Source: Gammaproteobacteria bacterium (lineage in GTDB: Bacteria > Pseudomonadota > Gammaproteobacteria > Pseudomonadales > Pseudohongiellaceae). From it: 64,000 nucleotides of DNA. A model generated the notes under the pieces. That model was given only the letters and a program-made list of their open reading frames with translations. It had not been told where the DNA came from and ran no database searches. The position numbers were made by a program, and so were the translations under genes. Where the stretch lies: NCBI GenBank assembly GCA_029244985.1, contig JAQWQD010000028.1:30893-94892 (forward strand), in the 5' to 3' direction. Positions 54,513 to 63,807 of the stretch are shown piece after piece. Numbering within the stretch: position 1 is the stretch's first letter; each line of letters opens with the position of its first letter.

Positions 54513-56432
54513 CTAGTCTTCACCACCTTGATCAACATTCTTCCAAGTATAGAAACCCATGAACATCTCTTCCCAGCTTTGTTCGCCCCAGTTTACTTCG
54601 AGAGAAGGATCAGGATTTGCTGGATTTTGGGTTGAGTTATCGAAAGCACCTTCTGCAATGATTTGAGTACCTGCAGGAATTCTATAAGGTTCCTCAAATT
54701 CGTGTGCCAATTGCCAGTTGAAATCATAATCTGGCACTGAGAGCAGTAATTCTTCGCTGCCGTCAGGGTACTTAGCAGTAAACTTCATTCGCTTGCCGCG
54801 AAAATGCATGTGAGGCATTAAGCTGTAGAGATCAGCTTCTTCTTTCACATAGGTAACTAATTGCATCTCATGATCTTTAGCCTGGGGAGGAATTGCGATT
54901 GTGAACGCATTACCGACTCCACCAGACATGCGTTGGTCCGGCACTTCTCCTTCAGGGTAGAACCAAATACCGATTTCAGTTTCGTCGGTGACTTCTTTCC
55001 CTGAAGTAGTGTAATGCAGTTGGAGGCTTAAATTAGTACCAGCTTTAAGCAATCCTCCTACTCCTTCTTCGTTCAAGGAAAAGCTGTTTCCGGGGGCATA
55101 CCCTGCTACTGAGCCAAGGTCAGGGTCGCTACCACCAAGTAAGGCGCCTACATCGATATCAGGATTTTCTTGGAAAATCTTATCGATAGGAGGGGCTTCG
55201 CCAGCCGCTAACGCTGCAAACATGTCCGCACGAATTTTAACAGCTCGCTCTTCTGGCAAGCTGTTAATTGCACTTAAGAACGCTGTTTGCATATCTTCGC
55301 CACCACCAGGAGGAATGACGGTCGTGATAATGTGGTGCAGAACTTCTTTTTGATCGGGGGCTACTTCAGAACCACGGACCCAACGATCTTCAGTAAGGTT
55401 AAGATCCATAGGAATGTCGCGATAATCCACAACACCAGTGGCTGGAATTGCTTGAGGTGGAATCCTAAGGATCATATCAGGCTCACCTAATTGCTCACCA
55501 ATTGCCCACTTGGTATCAGACCAGACCAATCCTACAAGAGGATCGCTGTCGCCATCTATCGGAGAGCCTGCATTTACCCAGCGAACTAGCGTTTGCATTT
55601 CTGCATCAGTCAGATTCATTTCATTTTTCATGTTGTGGCTTACTCTACTGTCAATTTGACCGGGCGGCATACGCTTGGTCATTACCACTTCACGAATCAT
55701 TGGGGACCAGCCTTGGAGGGCGAGCTTGCTATCCATAGCAAACGGAGCAATACCACCTTCGCGGTGACAATTTGCACAGTTTTCTTTAACTATAGGAGCT
55801 ACATCGTTTACGTAAGACGGCGCCATGTGAACACCAGTTCCGGTAAATTCGATTGATGCGCCACTGGTAGATAGTGTAATTAGTGAATCATCTGAACCAT
55901 TGAGAAGACGTTGAATTGAAGATTCCAGCTCAGTGGCCACTGGACCGCGGTAGATCATTTCAAAGGATTTGGGATCATAAACAACTGCTTCATCTAGCCT
56001 TGTAAGCCCTAGGGCCTCAGACGCTAGTTGTGCGTCGTCCATAAGAACCGGAAGCTCTACGCCCAAGGTAGCAATGTCTTGTGATACAGCGGCACGATCA
56101 ATCTGCATACCTGGGTTCATTAAAAAGAACACAACGCCTTGCTCGGCATACTTAGCTTCTAAGTCTTGTAGCGCCGTGAGAGCATCGGTATCTGTGGCAC
56201 CTACGGCTTGAGGCAAGATAACCACAGCATTTTGGTCGTCATACCAGGCCATATGATGCTGTGTGCCCTGGTTGTCGATTAATGCGAAATCGCCAATACG
56301 CTCGCCGGCGAATAGAGCAGAGGTAAATAAAGTAAAGATCGAAATTAAAAAGCAATGCAGAGATGTTTTCACGAATCGATTCCCTTGGTTAAACCTAAAC
56401 ATTAAGACAAAAAAGCTTATCAACTTACCCAA
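54513..56432 (-). CDS. Redoxin / cytochrome c / copper-monooxygenase-like fusion protein
   Basis: 639 residues in three parts after a signal peptide (~20-43). Residues ~45-180 form a redoxin (thioredoxin-like) domain that lacks the CxxC pair: the site reads VVILPQAVGATDTDAL. Residues ~205-295 are a cytochrome c with Cys219-x-x-Cys222-His223 and a likely axial methionine in TKRMPPGQ. Residues ~310-630 resemble the copper type II ascorbate-dependent monooxygenase (PHM/DBH) fold, with possible copper ligands His366-His367 (VLHHIIT), His473 (LQLHYTTSG), His541-x-His543 (MPHMHFRGK) and a late methionine (EMFMGFYTW). It would be a periplasmic or outer-membrane redox enzyme; the substrate is unknown. 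Confidence 0.87.
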   Translation of the reverse strand: MGKLISFFVLMFRFNQGNRFVKTSLHCFLISIFTLFTSALFAGERIGDFALIDNQGTQHHMAWYDDQNAVVILPQAVGATDTDALTALQDLEAKYAEQGVVFFLMNPGMQIDRAAVSQDIATLGVELPVLMDDAQLASEALGLTRLDEAVVYDPKSFEMIYRGPVATELESSIQRLLNGSDDSLITLSTSGASIEFTGTGVHMAPSYVNDVAPIVKENCANCHREGGIAPFAMDSKLALQGWSPMIREVVMTKRMPPGQIDSRVSHNMKNEMNLTDAEMQTLVRWVNAGSPIDGDSDPLVGLVWSDTKWAIGEQLGEPDMILRIPPQAIPATGVVDYRDIPMDLNLTEDRWVRGSEVAPDQKEVLHHIITTVIPPGGGEDMQTAFLSAINSLPEERAVKIRADMFAALAAGEAPPIDKIFQENPDIDVGALLGGSDPDLGSVAGYAPGNSFSLNEEGVGGLLKAGTNLSLQLHYTTSGKEVTDETEIGIWFYPEGEVPDQRMSGGVGNAFTIAIPPQAKDHEMQLVTYVKEEADLYSLMPHMHFRGKRMKFTAKYPDGSEELLLSVPDYDFNWQLAHEFEEPYRIPAGTQIIAEGAFDNSTQNPANPDPSLEVNWGEQSWEEMFMGFYTWKNVDQGGED

Positions 56433-56642
56433 TTTTACTCAATTTGCAGGGGAATGCAGTACATTTTTCGTTTTTTTGTTACCAACGGGAACAAATTGTC
56501 TGTAGGTCCCGAAATAAGAGCCTCGAGCAATAAGCATGTCTAATCAGAGCTAGCGAACGGACTTTATAGGTGCAACTTCTCTAGAGATGGTGTTATTGCT
56601 TAAGATCAGCTACATTCCTCGCCGATATTAATAAGTGGGAAT

Positions 56643-57722
56643 TTGAATCCAATAGTTATGACAAAGGCTGTACTACTACTCAATCTAGGCACTCCGCCTG
56701 AGCCAACCGCGAAAGGCTTGCGTAGCTTCTACAAATATTTCTTCTCCGACCCATTTGTATTCGATTTTAATCCCATTGGGCGGTGGTTATTACGTAATTT
56801 GATTATCCTGCCGTTTCGGGCACCACGAATTGCTAAGGACTATGCCAGTATCTGGATGGATGAGGGATCACCTCTAAAAGTATATGCGGATCGCATGCAG
56901 CAGAGTGTCCAGAATCAATTTGACCAGGAAAATGCTAAGGGCGGTGATGAGGTCATCGTAGTAAATGGGATGGCTTATAGTGAACCTTTTATTTGGGATG
57001 TTATGCAGGAACTGGAACGGCGAAATGTTACCGAATTGGTGTTACTTCCCATGTATCCTCAATATTCAACAGCGACTACGGCTTCGGTATTCCATCAGGT
57101 AAAAATTGCGGCAGAGAAGTGGAAGCAACGCCCAAATCTTATCTTTGTCGATGATCTTTTTCAGGAACCTGCTTTTATTCGTGCATGGTCCATTGTCATA
57201 ACCAAACATTTAAGGGTCGATAATTTCGATCATGTCATTTTTAGTTATCACGGCGTTCCTGAGAAAACTATCAAGAAATTTGATTCCGAGAGTGTTTGTG
57301 AGTTTGGCACCTGTTGTTCCGAAATAACTGAAAAGAATCGCTATTGTTACCGAGCGCAATGTTTTCAAACTACTGAATACATAGTTAACACTCTCGGCTG
57401 GAAAAATATTGATTATTCAGTAGCGTTCCAGTCCCGGTTCGGTCCTCTGCCCTGGCTCCAGCCCTATTTGGATGAGCATCTCAAAATACTGCTTGAAAAA
57501 GGGCAGAAACGTATTGCAGTGATCACGCCTTCCTTCATTTCCGACTGCCTGGAAACCTTGTTTGAAATTGGCCGAGATTATCGAGAAGAGTTTATGGATG
57601 AGGGCGGCGAGGTATTCGAGCTAGTGCCTAATCTGAACGACGATCCAGCCTGGTTTAACTCTGTTTATGAGATTGCCAGAGACAATGTATTGCAAAAATG
57701 CGTAGGAAAAGTTGAGGATTAA
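56643..57722 (+). CDS. hemH: Ferrochelatase
   Basis: About 354-359 residues of ferrochelatase, which inserts Fe(II) into protoporphyrin IX as the last step of haem synthesis. The N-terminus MTKAVLLLNLGTP, the catalytic histidine in VIFSYHGVPEKT and the C-terminal SFISDCLETLFEIGRDYREE, with the glutamate pair, are diagnostic. Five cysteines (C-x4-CC-x9-C-x4-C) occur just after the active-site histidine, which suggests a bound iron-sulfur cluster of the kind reported in some bacterial ferrochelatases. The start is TTG 56643 or, more conventionally, ATG 56658; neither has an ideal ribosome-binding site. Confidence 0.95.
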   Translation: MNPIVMTKAVLLLNLGTPPEPTAKGLRSFYKYFFSDPFVFDFNPIGRWLLRNLIILPFRAPRIAKDYASIWMDEGSPLKVYADRMQQSVQNQFDQENAKGGDEVIVVNGMAYSEPFIWDVMQELERRNVTELVLLPMYPQYSTATTASVFHQVKIAAEKWKQRPNLIFVDDLFQEPAFIRAWSIVITKHLRVDNFDHVIFSYHGVPEKTIKKFDSESVCEFGTCCSEITEKNRYCYRAQCFQTTEYIVNTLGWKNIDYSVAFQSRFGPLPWLQPYLDEHLKILLEKGQKRIAVITPSFISDCLETLFEIGRDYREEFMDEGGEVFELVPNLNDDPAWFNSVYEIARDNVLQKCVGKVED

Positions 57723-57860
57723 TCTTAGTTCAAAAATTATTACTCGCTGCAGCCTTGTTACATGGCAATCGTATTAACCGGTCGGTTTATTCTAGGTGCT
57801 ATCTATTAATGATTATGCGGCAAGTTTGGACTTTAGTAAAAAGCTCTAATCTCGATGAAT

Positions 57861-59036
57861 TTAGTTGAATTTATACCCTACGTAGTTTTCAGCCAAGGCC
57901 GTTGAGGCCGAATTAGATTGCGAGAGAAATTCTAATTCGGCAATTTGTAATCGGGCTTGGAATTGATTGTCGTTTGGGAATTTATGTAAGAGTGAAGTCA
58001 TATACCAGGAAAAATGTTCGCCTCTCCAAATATGACGTAAACAATTATCTGCATAGTTAATAAGTTGTTCCTCAGAACCTGCTAAGTACCATGCGTTAAT
58101 CGCTTCACTTAAGTAACGAACATCAGATAGTGCTAGATTCATACCTTTCGCACCAGTAGGCGGCACGATATGAGCAGCATCTCCTGCTAGAAATAAACGG
58201 CCATGGCGCATGGTCTCGCACACGTAGCTGCGCATGGGAGTTATGCTCTTCTCGGTGATCTCTCCTTCCATTAAAGTCCAATTTTCAATGGTTTCGAGCC
58301 GGCTGTGGAGTGCGTGCCAGATTCGATCATCAGACCAAGCATCTAGGTTATCGTCAAGAGAGCATTGGATATAATTTCGAGTGACCGTGGGAGAGCGCAT
58401 ACTATGAAGAGCGAAGCCATCTGGGCTATTCGCATAAATGAGTACATCTGATGACGGCGGCGCGTTTACTAAAATGCCCAACCAGGCAAATGGGCAGATT
58501 CTATCAAAGCTTGAAATTTTGTTAGTGGGTATAGAGCTTCGACTGATTCCATGAAAACCATCGCAGCCTGCAATAAAATCACATTCGAGTTTTTGGTTTG
58601 CTCCACCTGCGGTGTATTCAATCGAAGGGTTCTCACTATCTATTTTCTGTAAGCAAACAGCAGAAACATTGAATTGAATCTCTCCACCTGCAGCCAGGCG
58701 GCTACTAATAAGATCTTTTACTACTTCCTGCTGACCATAAATAGTAATGCCTTTTCCATCAGTCAATTCGTTAAAATTGATTCGGTGGGCTTTGTTATTA
58801 AAACGAAGCTCAATGCCATGATGTTGCATGCCTTCTTGCTGCAATCTCCTACCGAGGCCCGCTTGTATTAATAAATCAACAGTTCGTTGCTCAAGGACGC
58901 CCGCACGAACTCGATTTTCCACGTATTCGCGACTACGATTCTCCAGCACGACGGAATCAATACCGTGCAAGGCAAGCAGATGGGATAGAAGCAGGCCAGA
59001 GGGCCCTGCTCCAATGATTCCGACTTGTGTCTGCAT
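57861..59036 (-). CDS. pobA: 4-hydroxybenzoate 3-monooxygenase
   Basis: 391 residues, close to Pseudomonas PobA (394). The FAD motif is VGIIGAGPSGLLLSHLL, the NADPH/FAD second motif is CDFIAGCDGFHG and the ribityl-binding motif is RLFLAGDAAHIVPPTGAKGM. RVRAGVLEQRTVDLLIQAGLG near the N-terminus is typical of PobA. It hydroxylates 4-hydroxybenzoate to protocatechuate, using NADPH and oxygen. It is divergent from the pca genes that consume the product. No PobR or PcaQ regulator is seen in the window. Confidence 0.95.
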   Translation of the reverse strand: MQTQVGIIGAGPSGLLLSHLLALHGIDSVVLENRSREYVENRVRAGVLEQRTVDLLIQAGLGRRLQQEGMQHHGIELRFNNKAHRINFNELTDGKGITIYGQQEVVKDLISSRLAAGGEIQFNVSAVCLQKIDSENPSIEYTAGGANQKLECDFIAGCDGFHGISRSSIPTNKISSFDRICPFAWLGILVNAPPSSDVLIYANSPDGFALHSMRSPTVTRNYIQCSLDDNLDAWSDDRIWHALHSRLETIENWTLMEGEITEKSITPMRSYVCETMRHGRLFLAGDAAHIVPPTGAKGMNLALSDVRYLSEAINAWYLAGSEEQLINYADNCLRHIWRGEHFSWYMTSLLHKFPNDNQFQARLQIAELEFLSQSNSASTALAENYVGYKFN

Positions 59037-59241
59037 AATGTTATTGATTCTGCTTAGCGTCTATGGGCAAATTTTAGCATTTGCGGCATTAAAACCTGAT
59101 TTTCTATTTTAATGAACCACTTTTTTACATTTACAAGTTGGCGTCTTCGTTGTTTACTGGCGAAATATTTGTAGCCGTATTTTATCAGCAGACAGCGCTG
59201 GAAACTTTAAGCTCTGGTAAATGATTAATTAGGAGTAAGTT

Positions 59242-59643
59242 GTGTCTGAGGAAATGTCAGAAAAAGACCTTTTTCAATTGGGCCTAAAAATCAGGCGAGA
59301 AGTATTGGGCGATGACTATGTTGACGTCGCACTTTCTGCCAGTACAGATTTCAATGGAGATTTTCAGCGTTACATAACTTCGTCAGCCTGGGGTGCTGTA
59401 TGGGGCCGAGATACTTTGAGTAAACGTGATCGTAGTTTGATAACCATATGCCAGCTCGCTGCTCTCGGTCATCATGAAGAATTAGCTTTGCATATCAGAG
59501 CAACTAAAAATACTGGCTTGTCACGAGAAGATATTAAGGAAGCACTAATACAGGTTGCGGTTTATTCAGGTGTGCCAGCAGCCAACAGTGCTTATCGTGT
59601 GGCGAATAAAGTCTTTAAGGAAATAGACGACTTAGCACAATAG
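59242..59643 (+). CDS. pcaC: 4-carboxymuconolactone decarboxylase
   Basis: 133 residues of the carboxymuconolactone decarboxylase family, the normal PcaC length. GLKIRREVLGDDYVDVAL, AWGAVWGRDTLSKRDRSLI and HIRATKNTGLSREDIKEALI are family blocks. It converts gamma-carboxymuconolactone to beta-ketoadipate enol-lactone. The start is GTG, with AGGAG six bases ahead. It is the first gene of the pcaC-H-G-B run. Confidence 0.95.
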   Translation: MSEEMSEKDLFQLGLKIRREVLGDDYVDVALSASTDFNGDFQRYITSSAWGAVWGRDTLSKRDRSLITICQLAALGHHEELALHIRATKNTGLSREDIKEALIQVAVYSGVPAANSAYRVANKVFKEIDDLAQ

Positions 59644-59709
59644 CTATTAAAAAAACAACAGCCCAAAGAATGGCAATTATTGAGTAAATTTGTGAGTTAA
59701 TATCCCCCT

Positions 59710-60438
59710 ATGGCAAGTATTGATTCCTCGCAACATCCACCTTTTATTTTTACTGATTATAAATCGTCATTGTTGCGTGGGCCTATGCAATCGCCAATCG
59801 ATATAGCAGCGCTGTATTCTATAAATTCTGGAACTAAAATTAGCGAATTACTGGGTTCACTCAGTTCTAGGTTTGCAATTGGTGAATTAGATCATGATCT
59901 AACTCAGAATTTCTGCCGTGGGGGGGAGCCGTTAGGGGAGCGGATGATTGTTTCAGGGCGTGTATTGAACCAGCTAGGAAATCCTGTTCCAGGAGTTTTG
60001 ATCGAAGTGTGGCAGGCCAATGCTAGCGGGCGTTATGTGCACAAAGCCGATCAGCATGAAGCTCCGATAGACCCAAACTTTATCGGTGTAGGTCGTTGTA
60101 TCTCCGACCGTGATGGGCAATACCGTTTTTGTACGATTAAACCGGGTGCCTATCCCTGGAAAAATCACCCTAATGCTTGGCGCCCCCAGCACATCCATTT
60201 TTCGCTACTTGGCGAGGCGATCAATAGCCGTCTGGTGACTCAGATGTATTTTCCGGCTGATCCTTTGTTAAGTTTCGATCCCATATTTTTGGCAGTTCCT
60301 GCCGCTGCACGAGAACGTTTAGTTTCAACTTTTGATCTTAGTATAAGCGAAGCGGGTTTTGCCTTGGGATATCATTTCGATATTGTTATTGCGGGAGGGC
60401 TTGCTACCCCTAATGAAGATCATGGAGGACACGGTTAG
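59710..60438 (+). CDS. pcaH: Protocatechuate 3,4-dioxygenase beta subunit
   Basis: 242 residues of the intradiol dioxygenase family. The segment GAYPWKNHPNAWRPQHIHF contains the iron-binding tyrosine, the arginine and the paired histidines of the beta subunit; the first tyrosine ligand is in NASGRYVHKADQHEAP. The N-terminal part (LDHDLTQNFCRGGEPLGERM) is the usual subunit extension. With PcaG it opens the ring of protocatechuate between the hydroxyls to give 3-carboxy-cis,cis-muconate. The stop TAG overlaps the GTG start of pcaG. Confidence 0.96.
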   Translation: MASIDSSQHPPFIFTDYKSSLLRGPMQSPIDIAALYSINSGTKISELLGSLSSRFAIGELDHDLTQNFCRGGEPLGERMIVSGRVLNQLGNPVPGVLIEVWQANASGRYVHKADQHEAPIDPNFIGVGRCISDRDGQYRFCTIKPGAYPWKNHPNAWRPQHIHFSLLGEAINSRLVTQMYFPADPLLSFDPIFLAVPAAARERLVSTFDLSISEAGFALGYHFDIVIAGGLATPNEDHGGHG

Positions 60439-61007
60439 TGGCTTCTAAATTCCCTCGAGGACTAACTCCATCGCAGACAGTCGGCCCTTTTTTTACTACC
60501 GCGCTGACTGCTTCAGATAATAATACTTTTGTCAGTCCGGTCGACAATGAAGTCTCTGGGGCCGGACAAAAAATTAATCTTCATGGTAGAGTTTTAGATG
60601 GCAATAGAGATCCGGTTTCTGATGCACTTATAGAAATTTGGCAAGCGGATTCGCAGGGTAATTTAACATCAACAGATTTTCTGGGGTTCGCGCGCAGCGA
60701 TACCTCTAGTAACTCGGAGAGTAGTTATTTTTTTACTACTATCAAACCAGGGGCTGTCAATGAATCAGACGCACCACATATTTCCGTTATCGTGACAATG
60801 CGCGGGTTGCTAACTCATGTTTATACACGTTTGTATTTTTCTGATGAACTAGAAGCCAATCAGCAAGATTCAGTATTAAACCAAGTACCAGAGAATCGTA
60901 GAGCTACGTTAATCGCTCAACGCGGAGAAAATAAGTTTGTGCCGAGTTATCACTTCGACATACACATGCAGGGTGAAAATGAAACGGTTTTCTTTGGCGT
61001 GTTATAG
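60438..61007 (+). CDS. pcaG: Protocatechuate 3,4-dioxygenase alpha subunit
   Basis: 189 residues, the typical alpha-subunit size. It has the opening TPSQTVGPFF and the intradiol core LIEIWQADSQGN, but DAPHISVIVTMRGLLTHVYT takes the place of the iron-ligand block of the beta subunit. That is the expected pattern for the non-catalytic alpha chain. The GTG start overlaps the pcaH stop by one base, with GGAGG upstream inside pcaH, so the subunits are made together. Confidence 0.95.
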   Translation: MASKFPRGLTPSQTVGPFFTTALTASDNNTFVSPVDNEVSGAGQKINLHGRVLDGNRDPVSDALIEIWQADSQGNLTSTDFLGFARSDTSSNSESSYFFTTIKPGAVNESDAPHISVIVTMRGLLTHVYTRLYFSDELEANQQDSVLNQVPENRRATLIAQRGENKFVPSYHFDIHMQGENETVFFGVL

Positions 61008-61067
61008 AATCCAAGACCAAAGACTGGATGAGTAAAACGATAAAAGGAATAGAAAAGGATTCACTTA

Positions 61068-62393
61068 ATGGTTAGTGCCTTCGATTCACATATTAGTTCT
61101 ACTCTATTTGCGGACTCAGAGCTTGCTTCTTTTTTTAGCGATGAAGCGGAAATAAAATCTCTAATACAAGTTGAAAGTGAATTGGCAAAGGTTCAGGCAG
61201 CACTTGGCGTAATTCCTCAGGAGGAAGGAGAGGCTATTTCCTCTGTGCTAGGAACTTTAACCGTCGATCCAGCAGTTGTGTCAGATGGATTCAAGAAAGA
61301 TGGGATACCCATTCCCGCCCTACTTAAAGAGGTGCGAACAAATTTGGGCGACAGAGAAGCAAATTTTTTGCACTGGGGAGCCACGAGTCAAGATGTTATG
61401 GATACCGCTCTAATCCTTCGTATTAAGTCCGCTGTAGTGGTGATAGAAAAAAGAATAAAAATTTTGAACGAACGACTCGCCGAGTTGGCCCATGAACATA
61501 AGGCAACAGTTATGATAGCTCGAACCAGAAATCAAAATGCCGCCCCCACAGTATTCGGCTTAAAAGTGGTTAATTGGTTTATGCCCTTGCTTAGGCAGCG
61601 CCAGCGTCTGCATGAATTATTGCCGCGCCTTCTTATTGTGCAGTTAGGTGGTTCTGTCGGCACGAATGCGGCTTTGGGGTCGCGAGGAATGGAAATTAGT
61701 AATGCGCTAGCCAATACTCTGGAACTGAATTCTGCTTCTCCTTGGCACGTGCAAAGAGATTCGATCGTTGAGTTCTGTAATTGGCTTGCCTTGACGGCAG
61801 GAATTCTTGCGAAAATGGCACAAGATTTACTTGTACTGGCTCAGTCTGAGGTTGGGGAAATTTCTTTTAATAACGGCGGCAAATCCTCGACTATGCCGAA
61901 TAAATCGAATCCAGTCTTGCCTGAGTCTATTGTAGCTCTCGCAAACTTCTGCCGGACTCAGTCCGGCCTTATGCAACAAACGCTGCACGGGCAAAATGAA
62001 CGGGATGGCATTGGCATGTCCATGGAAAGGTTGGTGCTAGGCCCATTAACCTGTGCTACAGGCGCGTGTATCAATCTAGCGCAGCGAAGCATCGATTCAG
62101 TAAAAATAAATCAACAAAAAATGCTTCGCAATCTCGAGGTAGATAATGGTCAAGTCTTGGCAGAGGCGGCTGTTTTTGAACTAAGTTCTGTTATTCCTCG
62201 AGGAGATGCTGCTGGGTTAGTGGCAAGTGCCTGTCAATTAAGTGTTGAAAACAGAAGTCATATGCTGGACGAGTTAAGCGCCTTGGCAAACGTCGATATC
62301 GATTGGGAGAAATTAAAACAGCCAGCTAATTATCTCGGTTCTGCTGATAAAATTATTGACCGGGCGATTGGAGAGAATAATTCAGTTGCTTAA
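61068..62393 (+). CDS. pcaB: 3-carboxy-cis,cis-muconate cycloisomerase
   Basis: 441 residues of the fumarase/aspartase superfamily. HWGATSQDVMDTALILRIK and the signature GGKSSTMPNKSNPVLPE (the flexible loop with the catalytic serine) identify it, and LHGQNERDGIGMSMERLVLG is PcaB-like. It cyclises 3-carboxymuconate to gamma-carboxymuconolactone, the substrate of PcaC. It lies 60 bases after pcaG on the same strand and ends the cluster; pcaD, pcaIJ and pcaF are not in the window. Confidence 0.95.
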   Translation: MVSAFDSHISSTLFADSELASFFSDEAEIKSLIQVESELAKVQAALGVIPQEEGEAISSVLGTLTVDPAVVSDGFKKDGIPIPALLKEVRTNLGDREANFLHWGATSQDVMDTALILRIKSAVVVIEKRIKILNERLAELAHEHKATVMIARTRNQNAAPTVFGLKVVNWFMPLLRQRQRLHELLPRLLIVQLGGSVGTNAALGSRGMEISNALANTLELNSASPWHVQRDSIVEFCNWLALTAGILAKMAQDLLVLAQSEVGEISFNNGGKSSTMPNKSNPVLPESIVALANFCRTQSGLMQQTLHGQNERDGIGMSMERLVLGPLTCATGACINLAQRSIDSVKINQQKMLRNLEVDNGQVLAEAAVFELSSVIPRGDAAGLVASACQLSVENRSHMLDELSALANVDIDWEKLKQPANYLGSADKIIDRAIGENNSVA

Positions 62394-62680
62394 TATCTTT
62401 GCTATTTTAGTTGCATATTATTTGCCTTCTAATACCTTGATGTGATCTGTGTAACAGCCTTCCGCCTCATTAAACTTTGACAATTTTTTCAACCTTATGC
62501 TTGAGCAAAAAATTCTATTGGGACTTGTAACTCTCGTAGTTACTTTCTCAATCTCGCCTAACGAATCAACAAATTAGTGGTTTTGATGTATTTAACCCGA
62601 ATATAATAAAGAAAGTCACTGGACAAATTAGTTCGCGTAGCGCTTACTTGCACAATCTCTACTTTACATAGGTAAATTTC

Positions 62681-63706
62681 ATGATTGCCAGGTGTGTACT
62701 CGTTGTCGCCTTGTTTACCGCTGGCACAGTTAGCGCGCACCATTCCCGTTCTGCCTTTAATTTAGATTCAAGCATCGAAGTAGAAGGAACTTTAATAGAG
62801 CTGGCGTGGCGAAACCCCCACGCGTTCCTAGTGGTTGAAAGCATCGATGAATCTGGTAATACCGTGGAATGGACATTTGAGGGGCATTCAATAGCTGGCT
62901 TAATGCGCAATGGCTGGTCGCGTAATACTTTTGATATAGGCGAACGTGTCGTCGTCGTTGCTAGGCCCAATCGAGATGCAGAAAGGTTTTTTGGTCTGCT
63001 TAGTCACGTTACCCGAATTGATGGCGAAACACTCTATGCATTTTCCCGACCTCCGGAATCTGCTTTGCCTTCACGCAGACCAGTTGCTCCATCGATTGAC
63101 TTTTCTGGAACCTGGCGACCTATACTTGATATGCGACAAACCTTGGTAGGAGGCTTCGAGCCTCCCTCTGATTGGCCATACACAGAAAAAGGGTTGGCAG
63201 AAATAACGCAATTTGACATCAATGATGACCCTGGGCTGGATTGTGAGGCCTACCCTATGCCGCGAATAACCCGTTATCCCTATAATCAGCGTTGGGAAAC
63301 CTCTGGCGATGGGATCACAATAACTCACGAGCAAGCCGATACTGTCAGGAATTTAAACCTTGAAATAGGAGCAACTCTGCCATCGAGCCATTCCCCAGAC
63401 AAGAACGGTTACTCTATCGCACGGATCGAGGAAGATGGAACATTGGTCGTCACGACAGCTGGATTTGCAGACACTAAATGGGGTAGTGAAAGGGGCGTCA
63501 GTTCCAGCGACCAAAAAATAGTAGTGGAAAGCTATCGACTGATTGAAGGTGGCTATGGTTTGGCGTTAAGTTACAGGATCACTGACCCCGAATATCTTAA
63601 GGAGTCGGTTGAGTTAAGCAGAAACTTCAGACTTATTTCTGGTTATGAGTTCACCGACGAACCCTGTGATACACATACTGCCCGTAGACATTTGCAATTC
63701 GATTAA
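62681..63706 (+). CDS. Exported DUF6152 family protein
   Basis: 341 residues with a short signal peptide (MIARCVLVVALFTAGTVSA) and, directly after it, the HHSRSAFNLDSSIEVEGTLI and AWRNPHAFLVVES segments that define DUF6152. A second part (~130-340) includes FSGTWRPILDM, then DINDDPGLDCEAYPMPRITR. The family is common in marine proteobacteria and its function is unknown; the HH after cleavage could bind metal. It stands alone downstream of the pca genes. Confidence 0.85.
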   Translation: MIARCVLVVALFTAGTVSAHHSRSAFNLDSSIEVEGTLIELAWRNPHAFLVVESIDESGNTVEWTFEGHSIAGLMRNGWSRNTFDIGERVVVVARPNRDAERFFGLLSHVTRIDGETLYAFSRPPESALPSRRPVAPSIDFSGTWRPILDMRQTLVGGFEPPSDWPYTEKGLAEITQFDINDDPGLDCEAYPMPRITRYPYNQRWETSGDGITITHEQADTVRNLNLEIGATLPSSHSPDKNGYSIARIEEDGTLVVTTAGFADTKWGSERGVSSSDQKIVVESYRLIEGGYGLALSYRITDPEYLKESVELSRNFRLISGYEFTDEPCDTHTARRHLQFD

Positions 63707-63807
63707 CGGTTTTCTTACAAGAACTGATGAACGGCCTAGAAGTCTTCAATAGGTCGAATTCGTTTCGGGAAGACACCTGTTTATTTTCTTTATAATGAGT
63801 AAACCGT

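Noticed and set aside
57765..57800. Possible terminator after hemH (AACC..GGTT)
   Set aside because: The stem is only four to five pairs and no T run follows.
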